64,000 nucleotides of DNA from Acheta domesticus. Lineage: Eukaryota > Arthropoda > Insecta > Orthoptera > Gryllidae. A program made the position numbers and the translations under genes. The stretch is taken from positions 229,238,636 through 229,302,635 of the forward strand of contig JAHLJT010000631.1 of the NCBI GenBank assembly GCA_031308135.1, read 5' to 3'. Shown one piece after another: positions 45,685 to 56,015 of this stretch. Positions within the stretch are counted from its first letter, which is position 1. Every line of letters begins with the position of its first letter. The notes below the pieces were generated by a model. That model saw only the letters and a list, made by a program, of their open reading frames with translations. It was not told the DNA's origin and did no database searches.

Positions 45685-46440
45685 ACAACCCTGTGTGGTA
45701 TCGGGGTTTTTAGTAGAATAGCACCACGGGATCTCCCCCTATCGTAAAAGGGGATTAATCGGAGGAGCTGTCGCCTTCCCTACCTCTATGTGCTATCCTT
45801 CTTTTTATGCCAATATTCCCTTCCTTACCGACGGGAGCGAAAGGGTGGATCGAGAAGCTCGGAAGTTCCCGTTACCCATCCTAGAGATTTCCATTTTAGT
45901 CCTTCCTTTTCCCCTTCCATTAACCTGGCCGAAGGTATAAAAGGCATTCCATAGAGATATGGAGTCACAAAAAAGAAGTCGGAAGGCCTCGGAACAAGAG
46001 CCGCTGCCTGGGGAGCGCCAGGGACCGTCTGGAGCCGGGGCTGGACGGATCAGCATGCGAGACGCCGGCGACAGGGTGCTGAGAGGGCGGGCCCCTGTCA
46101 GTAAATATGTGACAGCCCCCAATATGACAACATCGTCTAATTGTGAGAACCTGGAGAACCTGGGCAACGTGGAGGAAGAAAACGCGGCAAGTACTTCTTA
46201 TGCCACTTCATCGGCTGGATTTTCTGCCCGACATACACGGGAGACTGCTCGCAGAGGAGGACATCGCACCGAAAACAAATCTCGAATTAGTTGGACACGA
46301 GAAATCAACATGGAAATCATGATGGCATTTTACCGTGTAAAGAAGTGCGAAGATACGCCACGTACAGGTTACAGACGTCTTTTCCACGAAGAGTATCGGA
46401 GAATTAGACCAAACATGCAACTTGATGTCATCTTGATGGT
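45683..46440 (+). mobile_element. R4/Dong-like LINE 5' end
   Basis: It begins right after the TAA/GAT tract with AACAACCCTGTGTGG and a 5' UTR of about 270 bp, then an open frame from ATG 45959. Unlike the other copies it holds the 5' end of an element. It is broken at about 46440, where a 21-bp minisatellite begins. Three successive LINE pieces (43453, 44620, 45683) thus lie in the same direction, separated only by TAA repeats. Confidence 0.65.
45959..46440 (+). pseudogene. LINE ORF N-terminus with Myb-like domain
   Basis: Real coding probably ends near 46440, about 160 residues; the remaining 340 residues of the open frame are the minisatellite read in frame. The N-terminus is basic and Ser-rich (MESQKRSRKASEQEPLP). 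From about residue 110 SRISWTREINMEIMMAFYRV and GYRRLFHEEYRRIRPNMQ resemble a Myb/SANT-type DNA-binding helix found at the N-terminus of R4-, NeSL- and Dong-type LINE proteins. The position directly downstream of TAA repeats supports this. The protein is truncated and inactive. Confidence 0.6.
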
Positions 46441-46444
46441 TGAC

Positions 46445-47286
46445 TACATACTTTACTGTGTCTGTGTCTTTGTGTGGTGTACCTGTGTCTTTGTGTGGTG
46501 TACCTGTGTCTTTGTGTGGTGTACCTGTGTCTTTGTGTGGTGTACCTGTGTCTTTGTGTGGTGTACCTGTGTCTTTGTGTGGTGTACCTGTGTCTTTGTG
46601 TGGTGTACCTGTGTCTTTGTGTGGTGTACCTGTGTCTTTGTGTGGTGTACCTGTGTCTTTGTGTGGTGTACCTGTGTCTTTGTGTGGTGTACCTGTGTCT
46701 TTGTGTGGTGTACCTGTGTCTTTGTGTGGTGTACCTGTGTCTTTGTGTGGTGTACCTGTGTCTTTGCGTGGTGTACCTGTGTCTTTGCGTGGTGTACCTG
46801 TGTCTTTGCGTGGTGTACCTGTGTCTTTGCGTGGTGTACCTGTGTCTTTGCGTGGTGTACCTGTGTCTTTGCGTGGTGTACCTGTGTCTTTGTGTGGTGT
46901 ACCTGTGTCTTTGTGTGGTGTACCTGTGTCTTTGTGTGGTGTACCTGTGTCTTTGTGAGGTGTACCTGTGTCTTTGTGAGGTGTACCTGTGTCTTTGTGT
47001 GGTGTACCTGTGTCTTTGTGTGGTGTACCTGTGTCATTGTGTGGTGTACCTGTGTGTTTGTGTGGTGTACCTGTGTGTTTGTGTGGTGTACCTGTGTGTT
47101 TGTGTGGTGTACCTGTGTGTTTGTGTGTATGTGTAGTGTACGTATGTGTTTGTCTGTATGTGTGGTGTTCGTGTGTGTGTTTGTGTGTATGCGTGGTGTA
47201 CGTGTGTGTGTGTATGCGTGGTGTACGTGTGTGTGTGTATGCGTGGTGTACGTGTGTGTGTGTGGTGTACGTGTGTGTGTGTGTGT

Positions 47287-47334
<48 letters not shown>

Positions 47335-47335
47335 T
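46445..47335. repeat. 21-bp minisatellite grading into (GT)n
   Basis: About 31 tandem copies of a 21-bp unit starting TGTCTTTGTGTGGTG, from about 46460 to 47120. A middle block of six units has GCG in place of GTG, and two later units have GAG. From 47120 it degenerates through GTGTATGCGTG units into (GT)n at about 47290-47332. The period is divisible by three, so long frames stay open on both strands (Cys/Val-rich on +, His/Thr-rich on -); none of these is a gene. Confidence 0.97.
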
Positions 47336-47639
47336 GTCCTAGGTTCGGGTGCAGGCTCTGGCAGGATTTTCGAGATATGTGAAGACTCGAGATGTGTGAA
47401 GATGCATTTACCACGCTTATGGAACAGGAAAACGAAGGTCGGAATACACATTCACCTGCGGGAATCATGAGGACATTTTGCGACTTCCGTAACCTTACGA
47501 GCCATGTCTACGGCAAAGTGTGGCGTACACGGCGTATGAATAAAATGCATCAACTAAGAAACACTGATTATCTAATTAAAATTATTTTAAGTTTCATACC
47601 CAACAGGTAATTCATAGTTAAAACCAACAACATATCATC
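47336..47639. other. unassigned segment
   Basis: Short stretch after the minisatellite. A 72-residue frame at 47392-47610 has no recognisable domain. Confidence 0.45.
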
Positions 47640-48010
47640 AAGAACATATCCAACGAACGCAGATATACACCAAGGTCTATCGCGTACATTATTTAATATT
47701 TTTCTACGACATTCCACGACACAAGAAGACGCAAACATAGGAGTATGACAATATGAGGTTGAGAATGACAGCAGTATATTGCCAGTAACTCCGGCATACT
47801 AGTAGCTATGATCGCTTCCAAAACAGTGTAAACAAGGACATTGAATGGACTCAAATGGGAGAGTTACAATCAATCTTCACAAGAGAAAATCCAAAATATT
47901 TACCTTCTGCCATCCTAAATATCCCCATGAAATAATAACCCAAGGAACTAAAATTCAATCGTCAACCACTCCGCCTAAGTATCTAGAAGTACTCTTCGAC
48001 AAGAACTTCA
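47640..48010 (+). pseudogene. Jockey-like LINE RT fragment, decayed
   Basis: In shifting frames the fragment reads GLSRTLFNIFLRH (the position of the PQGS.LSPLLFNI block), DIPRHKKTQ, MTAVYCQ (FADDTAVYCQ position), NSVNKDIEWTQ, KWRVTINLHKRKSKIF and PPKYLEVLFDKNFK (the KYLGVILDK block). The order is right for the palm and post-palm of a Jockey-type RT, but the catalytic residues are eroded. It is older than the Jockey copy at 30587. Confidence 0.62.
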
Positions 48011-49235
48011 AGTAATGTTGAGTGTTTTGCGGCTAGTTAAACCGGATACTTTCAATGTAACAGGTCGCCACACAAGGTCACGCAGCGCTCGCGCTTAAGG
48101 ACGGAGAGCTGAGCATACAAAAAATCAAATTTACTCTAAACATTGCTTATAATATACACATTACAATATGTGTATTATTGGATTCGTCTTTTCACGCTCG
48201 TGAAAAACTAAAATAATGTATAGTTCCATTTGAAAAAAGTTACCTCATATCCTCGTAAAATACAAGTGATAAAATGGAAAGGAGTAGATACGTCAATTAG
48301 CCTTATTCCCTCATGCACTTCTGTGAAAATTGTATTGCAATAACTTCAACAGTTAAAAAAACTGCAGGAGATGCCAAAGTTACGCGACTCAGTCTGAATA
48401 TAAAATAGTGGTGCAACAACAGCACATACTTTCCCATATTATACTGCTAAGTAAATTGAAATATTGCTCTTTCTGACCTACTAACATCTTAGTTATTATT
48501 TGAAAACGTCCAATTCAACCAAGAAGCGAACAACTCACTGTTTCCATCGCAGTGTCTTAAAACTATATGAATTCTACAACTGCATACAAATATAATACAA
48601 AAGTTTTGTAAACTTGTATTGGAAAAAGAAGTCTGATACCATTAAGCTATATCAAGTCACAATGACACATAATTCACAGAAATTCGCGAGAGCGGAACGG
48701 AATTCAATTGTTGCATTCTCTACATATCATCGATACTCCCTTAATGAGCTAGCAATTTTTATTTCTAATACTAGCTAGCACCCAGAGCGTTGCTGCCGGA
48801 GAAGAAATAATTGAGAAAATATTCCTCTCCTCCTCTCTTTTTTCTCCTCTCCCCTCTAAATACAATAGTGTATTTAATCAACAAATCCGAAGAGAATTAG
48901 CTGTATCAAAAGTTAAGGAGACTAAAACATTTGGCCAACAATTTCGTCAACAACTTACCAAACACTCCCTGCTCTACAATGTTTAACTTAGAAACAACAA
49001 AAGACCCCGCACAAAATCAAGATCCCCAAAAGACCAATTCAAACCTCCGTAGCTTCTAAGCATCTCTCTGTCTCTGCCTCTCTCTCTCATCCACCCCCTG
49101 CTACCTTATTACTTGTCAAACCAAAATTCAATGAAGAAAACCAATCTAGATTTCAGGATGGCCGTATCCTTAAATCTCTGTATAAAAAGGTATCTTAAAG
49201 ACAAAAGTGTCGAACGAGGAGAAATACTTTTAAAC
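48011..49235. other. unassigned spacer with a family B copy
   Basis: At about 48405-48560 lies a copy of family B, beginning after TA with GTGGTGCAACAACAGCACATA and matching the reverse complement of 56425-56597, including GAAAACGTCCAATTCAACCA. The rest shows no gene. Confidence 0.6.
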
Positions 49236-51358
49236 TATTGATACTACAGAATGGCACAGACTTTCCCGTTTAGGTTTTCTGTTTCGTTTGGTTTCGGCTA
49301 GCTATTCTGACTTGCCAATACTCTTGACAGCTGCCATCTATCGCCGCCCAAACTTTGACATTTTATTAATTTTTGGATTTCCTAATAGTAGAAAAATATT
49401 ATTTTAAGAATATTAAAAAAACAGTTCAACCTTGTCTTAAGTAGAAATTTTCATTGAAAAATTTTGAGCCATTTTCGAGGAAATGGCGTTTAAGCGCCAT
49501 TCTAAATTCGAAATTTGAAACCCTTTTTCACAGAAAATTTTTGAGTTTTCGAAAAACTTCATTTGAAGGCATTTGAAGCACTCAATTCAATAGTGTTTAC
49601 AAATTGCTGGAAATGTGCATTTTAACGGTATGAGAGAAGTTTAAAAAAGATAAATTTGTGTAGCTTTTGAAGAAAAAATCCCAAATGAACATTACGCCAT
49701 CTTAAAGAGTGCAATTATCACTATCCATTGGAAAACTTTGAACAAAAATTTGAAACCATTTTTGAGAAAATGGCGTTTTAGCGTCTGTGAAAATACGGAA
49801 TTTTGAGCTAGTTTTCACAGAAAAAGGTTGAGTTCTCCAGAAATTTTATTTGACATTATTTAAAGAACATGCATTCATTAATATAATAATGTGAACAATT
49901 CACCGCTAATGTAATATTAACAAAGTGAGAGACAAGTCAAAAAAATTAAATATTTGCAATTTTTGAAAAAACAAAAGAATAGAGCACTATGACGTTAATG
50001 TAATCTCATAAGAGTACATTTAGGAATATCCCTACAAAAAGTTTAAAGAAAAAATTAGAGCGGTTTTTGAGAAAATCTTGTTTTTGTAATTTTTTAAAAT
50101 TGCAAATATTGGTTGCAATATTGCGAAAAAACTACAAAAATTTTCAAAAAATGTACATGACCTTAATGAAACCACTTTGGACAACAATTTTTATTTGAAG
50201 GAAAAATCTATATCTTCAATTTTGTAGTTCTAGGAAGACGCCGAAAAAAGTTCAAACCCTTGCAATTTTCGAAAATTCAGAATTAACCGTGGATAATGGA
50301 CTTATGCCATGTTAATAAGTGTATTTTACTCAATTCTTAAAAGAAATTTAAAGAAAAAATTTGGAGCAGTTTTCGAGAAAATTTCGAAAATGTCCGGGGG
50401 GCTTCATGTATAGTAGTACCCTCAAATTTTGAAGGAAGTTTTTAAAAATCGAGGCGTCTCTAGTGGACGCAGACTGCCTGAGGAATATCTATTTTGGAAG
50501 AAATCGAACGTATGGTTTACGCGCTAGTGTTGTTCACTGACGGAGGGACGGACAGACGGAGGGACGGACAGACGGAGGGACGGACAGACGGAGGGACGGA
50601 CAGACGGAGGGACGGACAGACGGAGGGACGGACAGACGGAGGGACGGACAGACGGAGGGACGGACGGACAGACGGAGGGACGGACGGACAGACGGAGGGA
50701 CGGACGGACAGACGGAGGGACGGACGGACAGACGGAGGGACGGACGGACAGACGGAGGGACGGACGGACAGACGGAGGGACGGACGGACAGCCGGAGGGA
50801 CGGACGGACAGCCGGAGGGACGGACGGACAGCCGGAGGGACGGACGGACAGCCGGAGGGACGGACGGACAGCCGGAGGGACGGACGGACAGCCGGAGGGA
50901 CGGACGGACAGCCGGAGGGACGGACGGACAGCCGGAGGGACGGACGGACAGCCGGAGGGACGGACGGACAGACGGAGGGACGGACGGACAGACGGAGGGA
51001 CGGACGGACAGACGGAGGGACGGACGGACAGACGGAGGGACGGACGGACAGACGGAGGGACGGACGGACAGACGGAGGGACGGACGGACAGACGGAGGGA
51101 CGGACGGACAGACGGAGGGACGGACGGACAGACGGAGGGACGGACGGACAGACGGAGGGACGGACGGACAGACGGAGGGACGGACGGACAGACGGAGGGA
51201 CGGACGGACATTTTGAAAAGACCCACTTTTTTGGTATCAGGGGACCCCGAAACGTGTATTATCGTTGAAATTTCGAAATCGATTTTCCGCAGCATTACAT
51301 AACTTTTCCTATACTACGTATATTACTCCGAATATACGTACGTATACGGGAAAGTAAA
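49236..51358 (+). mobile_element. Family A repeat, long left arm
   Basis: This is the most extended arm of the family: start block CTACAGAATGGCACAGACTT near 49243, CTGCCATCTATCGCCGCCCA near 49332, GAAGACGCCGAAAAAAGTTC near 50234, CGCTAGTGTTGTTCACTGAC near 50521, then a GGAC minisatellite. It closes with GGGACCCCGAAACGTGTATT near 51242 and CGTACGTATACGGGAAAGTA near 51337. No matching right arm follows, so the copy is one-sided. No transposase is visible. Confidence 0.82.
50538..51210. repeat. GGAC-rich 16/20-bp minisatellite inside family A
   Basis: The first seven or so units are 16 bp (ACGGAGGGACGGACAG). From about 50650 the unit becomes 20 bp by adding another GGAC, for about 28 copies. 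A central block at about 50790-50960 has GCCGGAGGG instead of GACGGAGGG. The 240-residue and 253-residue open frames across it are repeat artefacts. Other family A copies have only a few degenerate GGAC units at the same place. Confidence 0.97.
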
Positions 51359-53328
51359 AAGCCACTATCGAAATGGATTGCTTGCGGAAGCAAAAGGTAT
51401 CTTATCAGTCGAATCAATCTAATCAGAAAGCGGGTCAGGATTATATCTAGCATGCAGCCTACGTCGTTAGCCGAATTGTTTAACTACCTCCGTGAAGTCA
51501 CGGAAGACAAATCGAGACACTACGGATTTCTGGGTTCATGGCCACCTAGGAACCCCGGTTGTTATCGGTGCAGAGTCCCTGGTCGAAGGGATGAAAGGGA
51601 GACTGGGAGGTTACGAGTCAAGATAAAATGTAACGGAGGATTACTCCAAGTATGTATTGTAGCCGAACGTGTAGGTCGGCTGTGGGGAATTTCAGTGGGA
51701 ACGTGGCTCTCTCTGAAATTTTGAAAACAACAACAACACAAAGTTGAAACCACAAACATCAATATAATTGTGACCAAAATTAACTTGAAATTCAACAAAT
51801 TGAATACAAAAAAAATCTTTAGTGAGATGAGACATGCCCACAAAGTTCCATCAGAAGGAAGAGCACATGCATTCTGCATAAAGGAATATGAGCACCTACT
51901 GCCTACAAATATTGAATGGAACTCTCGTTCAACAATACTGCATTAACATTCATATGTAACTTTCTTAAACACAATTCACTGAAATTACAAATAAATTATC
52001 TTTTGCACAACTTCACTCAATACCAAAAATACAGAATTACCATTAATCATTTTTAGAATTGACACAAATTGAAATCACATCAATATTCTCTGTGACCGAA
52101 ATTTGAATTGAAATTCAAATAAATTGAATCAATCATAGTTTTGAAAATCACTGAAGTACTCACATGAAATTACTATATATAATTAACCTTTATTACATCA
52201 CACACCCCTGGCTGAAACCGAACTCACGCCTTACTTCCTCTCAACAGGCATCCAAACCTCAATATAATTGAATTGTTCAAGTTCACCTGGATTCTCCAAT
52301 AGTCGGAAGCAAATACAATTTTATAACTTTCTTAACGATTCATAAATATCTCTAATAGATTTCTGACCTCACCCAGAGCTAACACTGCCCTCCATAATAC
52401 TCCTTTCAAAACACAAACCGCACTTACGTACCATCAACATGACAAAACTCCTCCAAAAATCAGCGATGTCTTCTCACACGAAAAATACCCAACTTCAAAT
52501 ATCTTCTGCACATGTTACGAAGCCACTATGAGAACACGTGGAACGCATATACCCATCATCAAACGTGTGTCACAATGGCAAAACAATCTCTGGGATTGAA
52601 ATACATGAGCCAAACCTCAACCTGTGTTTCTTGTCAATTACTTCAGAATTCCCAGTTCTCCTTATGATATTCGGGCGTCCATTATAGTCCATACAAAATT
52701 ATTTTGATCTTGAATACCGACCTTCGTTCGGGGGCCGTGGCGTTCGCCAGCGGTGCAAAACTCACAACGAAAAGAAATGCGGCTGCCGGCGATCTATCGT
52801 GCGCCTAAGCGCAACGTGCCTTCCATGTCATTACGTCGAACTCCAAGACCAGACGCATCCCCTCCGTCGATCGTGTCACGAGTCACCACTGCCACAGACG
52901 CCTCTCATTTCCCGCTGCTCGGCTCAACCTCACACCTTGCCTTCTCAACAACTTTCTGTCCATCTCTGACCGTTTTGTTCCCCCCCTTCGCCGCGCCACC
53001 GTGTAGGGGTGACAACTCTCCTTCTGCGCCTCCCCTCCACCGACCGCTGATAAGGCGGCCGCGGCAGCGCGAGAGTGCGGCGAATCTCGCTAACAATCTC
53101 TTTCTGGTTGCAAATTGTTTGGGGCCTAATATGTAGCTCGCTACAGTAAAAACGCTCAATACCCAAAAGAACGCTAAGAGTCGATGTTGTGAAAATGGCG
53201 CAACAGAATTAAGAAAAAATATTAATTTGCTAGGTTGTTTTAAGGAAGCTCATTAAAGCTCATGATACTCAAATATTATTGTTTAAGGAATGTAAAGAAA
53301 GATATAGGAATATAATTATAGTAATTTA

Positions 53329-53373
<45 letters not shown>

Positions 53374-54129
53374 GGAATATGGTGATGGTAGTATTATAAT
53401 AATATGAATAATAGAAATAGGAACGTAAATAGAATAGGAATATAAGCAAAGATGTGGAATAAGGAATATAAAGAAATCTTTTTTTTAACATTTTTTTGTA
53501 AAGAGGAAACTCGTTACCCTCAACTATTTTTGTTTGGTTGCGAGTTAATATTCATGAGGGAACAATCACCAGATCTGTGTGGAAGAAAATCTTTGGGCTA
53601 ATTTGTGTAAATATTTTTTACAGTCATCTAATGCAGGCTATCGTTAGTCTTGTTCTGCCCAATATTTAACTCGCGGAAGCGGCAGTTCGAAATGCGCACC
53701 CAGAAATAATCAACAAACTCAATATTTTAATGAATTTTAATTTTAGCTTCTAAGCACAATTAGCATGTGTCTTGATATTAGAATACCATTTAACGTATTT
53801 GGCTATCTAAAGCAAGGCATTAATGTACACTGAACGTATGCTGAACATAATTTCAGCATTCCAGGAATTATGTTAATTTCCATAAATCTTGTTCTTGTTC
53901 AATGTTCATTGTTACAGCCTTGCAGTTATAATTTACAACAAAAGTTCATTTTAAATGGCTTTAATAGAACAGCGAAAGTACTGGGCATAGCGAATATATT
54001 CCAAAAAGTTTGAGGTATTGGGATTCACTTTACGCCAAATTGTTGTAGAAGACGGGGAAACAACATATTTTAGTTTTCTTGTTTGTAATATATACTTTTT
54101 GACATACTGACAGAACTCTCATTTCCTAA
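51359..54129. other. unassigned region with a CpG-rich segment
   Basis: 51452-51724 holds a 90-residue frame without known domains. 52730-53110 is a CpG-rich segment, unusual for this AT-rich window, with overlapping frames (52753-53136 and minus-strand shadows) that show no recognisable domain; it might be a promoter-type CpG island or a degraded GC-rich element. An (AAT)n tract lies at about 53329-53372. Confidence 0.45.
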
Positions 54130-54460
54130 ATGAAAGTCTATACTTTTTCTACCACAACTGTAAAGTACTCGAAAAGACGTAAACAATGATATAAGCAATG
54201 TTAATATTCGGAAAGAAATTGTGGAAGTATTGCGTTCCACATTTCCTCAGACGCAAGGCTTTTCACGTTTTTCCGCAATGGTTTTCTGGAAGGCGAAAAG
54301 TGTGTGTCGTTTATTGACGTCATAGCGCCCGTTGTCTTAATAGAATACGAATTTGAAACTTTGTGTTTTCGATATAATAAGTAACAATTCTTATTTGTTG
54401 ATTTCTAGCATTGATCTCTTACTCACATTAATCTGCTTCTGTATCGATTTTAATCTGGAT
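54130..54460 (+). repeat. Family B repeat, + copy of an inverted pair
   Basis: It matches the reverse complement of about 57040-57345 along its length. Landmarks include TTCTACCACAACTGTAAAGTA near 54148, GTTTTCTGGAAGGCGAAAAG near 54281 and TTATTGACGTCATAGCGCCC near 54312. No coding sequence. It could be one arm of a larger element or an independent copy. Confidence 0.75.
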
Positions 54461-54577
54461 TAGGATAGAGATGGTTTAGGATAGAGATCACAGAATTATG
54501 AAAGCGTGCACAAATTTCTATTTTCCTCATAACTCGTCAAACACAGTTTTAAACTGTTTTTGACGTAAATAAATAAA
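54460..54577 (+). mobile_element. LINE-C 3' terminal fragment
   Basis: The last 120 bp of the LINE-C 3' UTR (GATCACAGAATTATGAAAGC, GTGCACAAA, ACTCGTCAAACACAGTTTT) ends in TTTTTGACG and a TAAATAAATAAAT tail at 54563-54577. It matches the complement of 14113-14210. A very short 5'-truncated insertion. Confidence 0.82.
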
Positions 54578-54639
54578 TCTCTTGGAATTCATTTTTTGTT
54601 AATAACTCAAGTTGCGAGGTAGTAACATTTGTGTTCCTA

Positions 54640-56015
54640 TTCCAAAGTGGTTTTGGTTGGTTTAAATCTCTGATTTTTCGAAAATTGAAAAAAAAAATCA
54701 AAATTATTTCGGCGTCTTCCTACAAGTGCAATTATGAAGATACAATTTGTTTTCTTAATGAAAAGTGTTCATCAAAAACAGATATTCAAATAAGATCAAG
54801 TTCAATGTTTTGAAAATATGAGTAATTTTTCTATAATTTCGTGACAAACATTCTCGTTCGGCTGCACATTGACTGCACTTCGTTTTCGGCGTCTACTTAC
54901 AACTACAATTGCGAAAATACAATTTTTTACTTTCCCGTATACGTACGTATATGCGGAGGAATATACGTAGTGTGTGGAAAGGTTTGTAATGCTACGCGAA
55001 AAAACAGCGAATTTTCGGCAGAAAATTAATTCGTTGTCGGGACGTGATCACGAAAAAGTGAATAAAGCCAGTTGCTAAATTAAGAAAAAAATCCCCTAGT
55101 GGTGTAGCCAGAATCCCAGTTTTGTGGGTCCTTGATACCGAAAAAACAATTGAAAGCTAAACGTCCGTTCGTCTGCCTGCCTCCCTGACTGCCCGCCCGC
55201 CCGGTGAATGTGAACAACACTAGCGCCTAAACTAAGGGTAAGATTTTTTCCAAATTGAAACCCCTGTCCATGTGGCCTGAGCCGAAGCTCTGCGATTTTG
55301 AAAATCATTCATTAATTTTTTACAGGAAGCCCATTGGACATTTTCGAAATATTCTCAAAAGCGGTTCCAAATTTTTTCTTCAAATTTCTTGTAAGAATAG
55401 AGCAAAATACACCTAAGGTGGCATAGGTCCGATTTCTATGGTTAACTCTGAATTTTCGAAAATTGCAAAAGTTTCAATATTATTCGGCGTCTTCCTACAA
55501 CTACAAAATTGCAGATAGAGATTTTTCCTGCTAATAAAATTTGTTCTTCGTGAACAAAATAATTCTTTCTTGAAGGTCATGTACATTTTTTAAACATTTC
55601 AGGAGTTTTCGCGAAATACTGCGTGCAATATGTGTAATTTAAAAAAAAATTCAAATACAAGATTTTCTCAAAAACTGCTCCAAATGTTTTCTTTAAAATT
55701 TAATTAAAAAATTTTGGTAGGAACAGTACCTAATGTACCCTATGAGGTGACATAAACGTCATGTTGCTTTATATTTTTGCTTTTCCAAAAATTACAAAAA
55801 TGTAATTTTTTTCACTGTCTCTCACGTCGTTAATATTTACATTAGCGGTGATTTCTTGACATTTTTATGTTGAGTACATGTTCTTCAAATAATGTCAAGT
55901 AATGTGTCTCTAAAACTCAACCGTTTTCTGAGAAAACTAGCTCAAACTTTCGCATTTTCAGAAACGCTCAAACGCCATTTTCTCATAAATGACTCCAAAA
56001 TGTTTTTTTTTAAAC
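54640..56015 (-). mobile_element. Family A repeat, minus-strand arm
   Basis: Center-side landmarks come first: TTTACTTTCCCGTATACGTA near 54918, AACAACACTAGCGCCTAAAC near 55212, AATTTCTTGTAAGAATAGAG near 55382, TTCGGCGTCTTCCTACAACT near 55484, then AACGCTCAAACGCCATTTTC near 55962. A GGAC-type core (complement CCTGCCTCCCTGACTGCCCG) is at about 55170-55201. The outer end with the terminal repeat is missing. 54640-54840 is an extra piece with its own TTCGGCGTCTTCC block that also appears inverted at about 58140-58250. Confidence 0.78.

Noticed and set aside
46445..47120. CRISPR-like array of 21-bp repeats
   Set aside because: The units are directly adjacent, with no spacers, and the genome is eukaryotic.
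46453..47470. Long open frames on both strands, including 503- and 332-residue proteins rich in Cys/Val or His/Thr
   Set aside because: All are read-through of the 21-bp minisatellite, whose period is a multiple of three. Only the first 160 codons of the plus frame look like real former coding.
50494..51295. 240- and 253-residue Arg/Asp/Gly- or Pro/Ser-rich open frames
   Set aside because: They are translations of the GGAC minisatellite and have no non-repetitive domain.
52753..53136. 127-residue frame in the CpG-rich segment as a gene
   Set aside because: Low-complexity Pro/Ser/Arg-rich composition, overlapping antisense frames and no recognisable domain.
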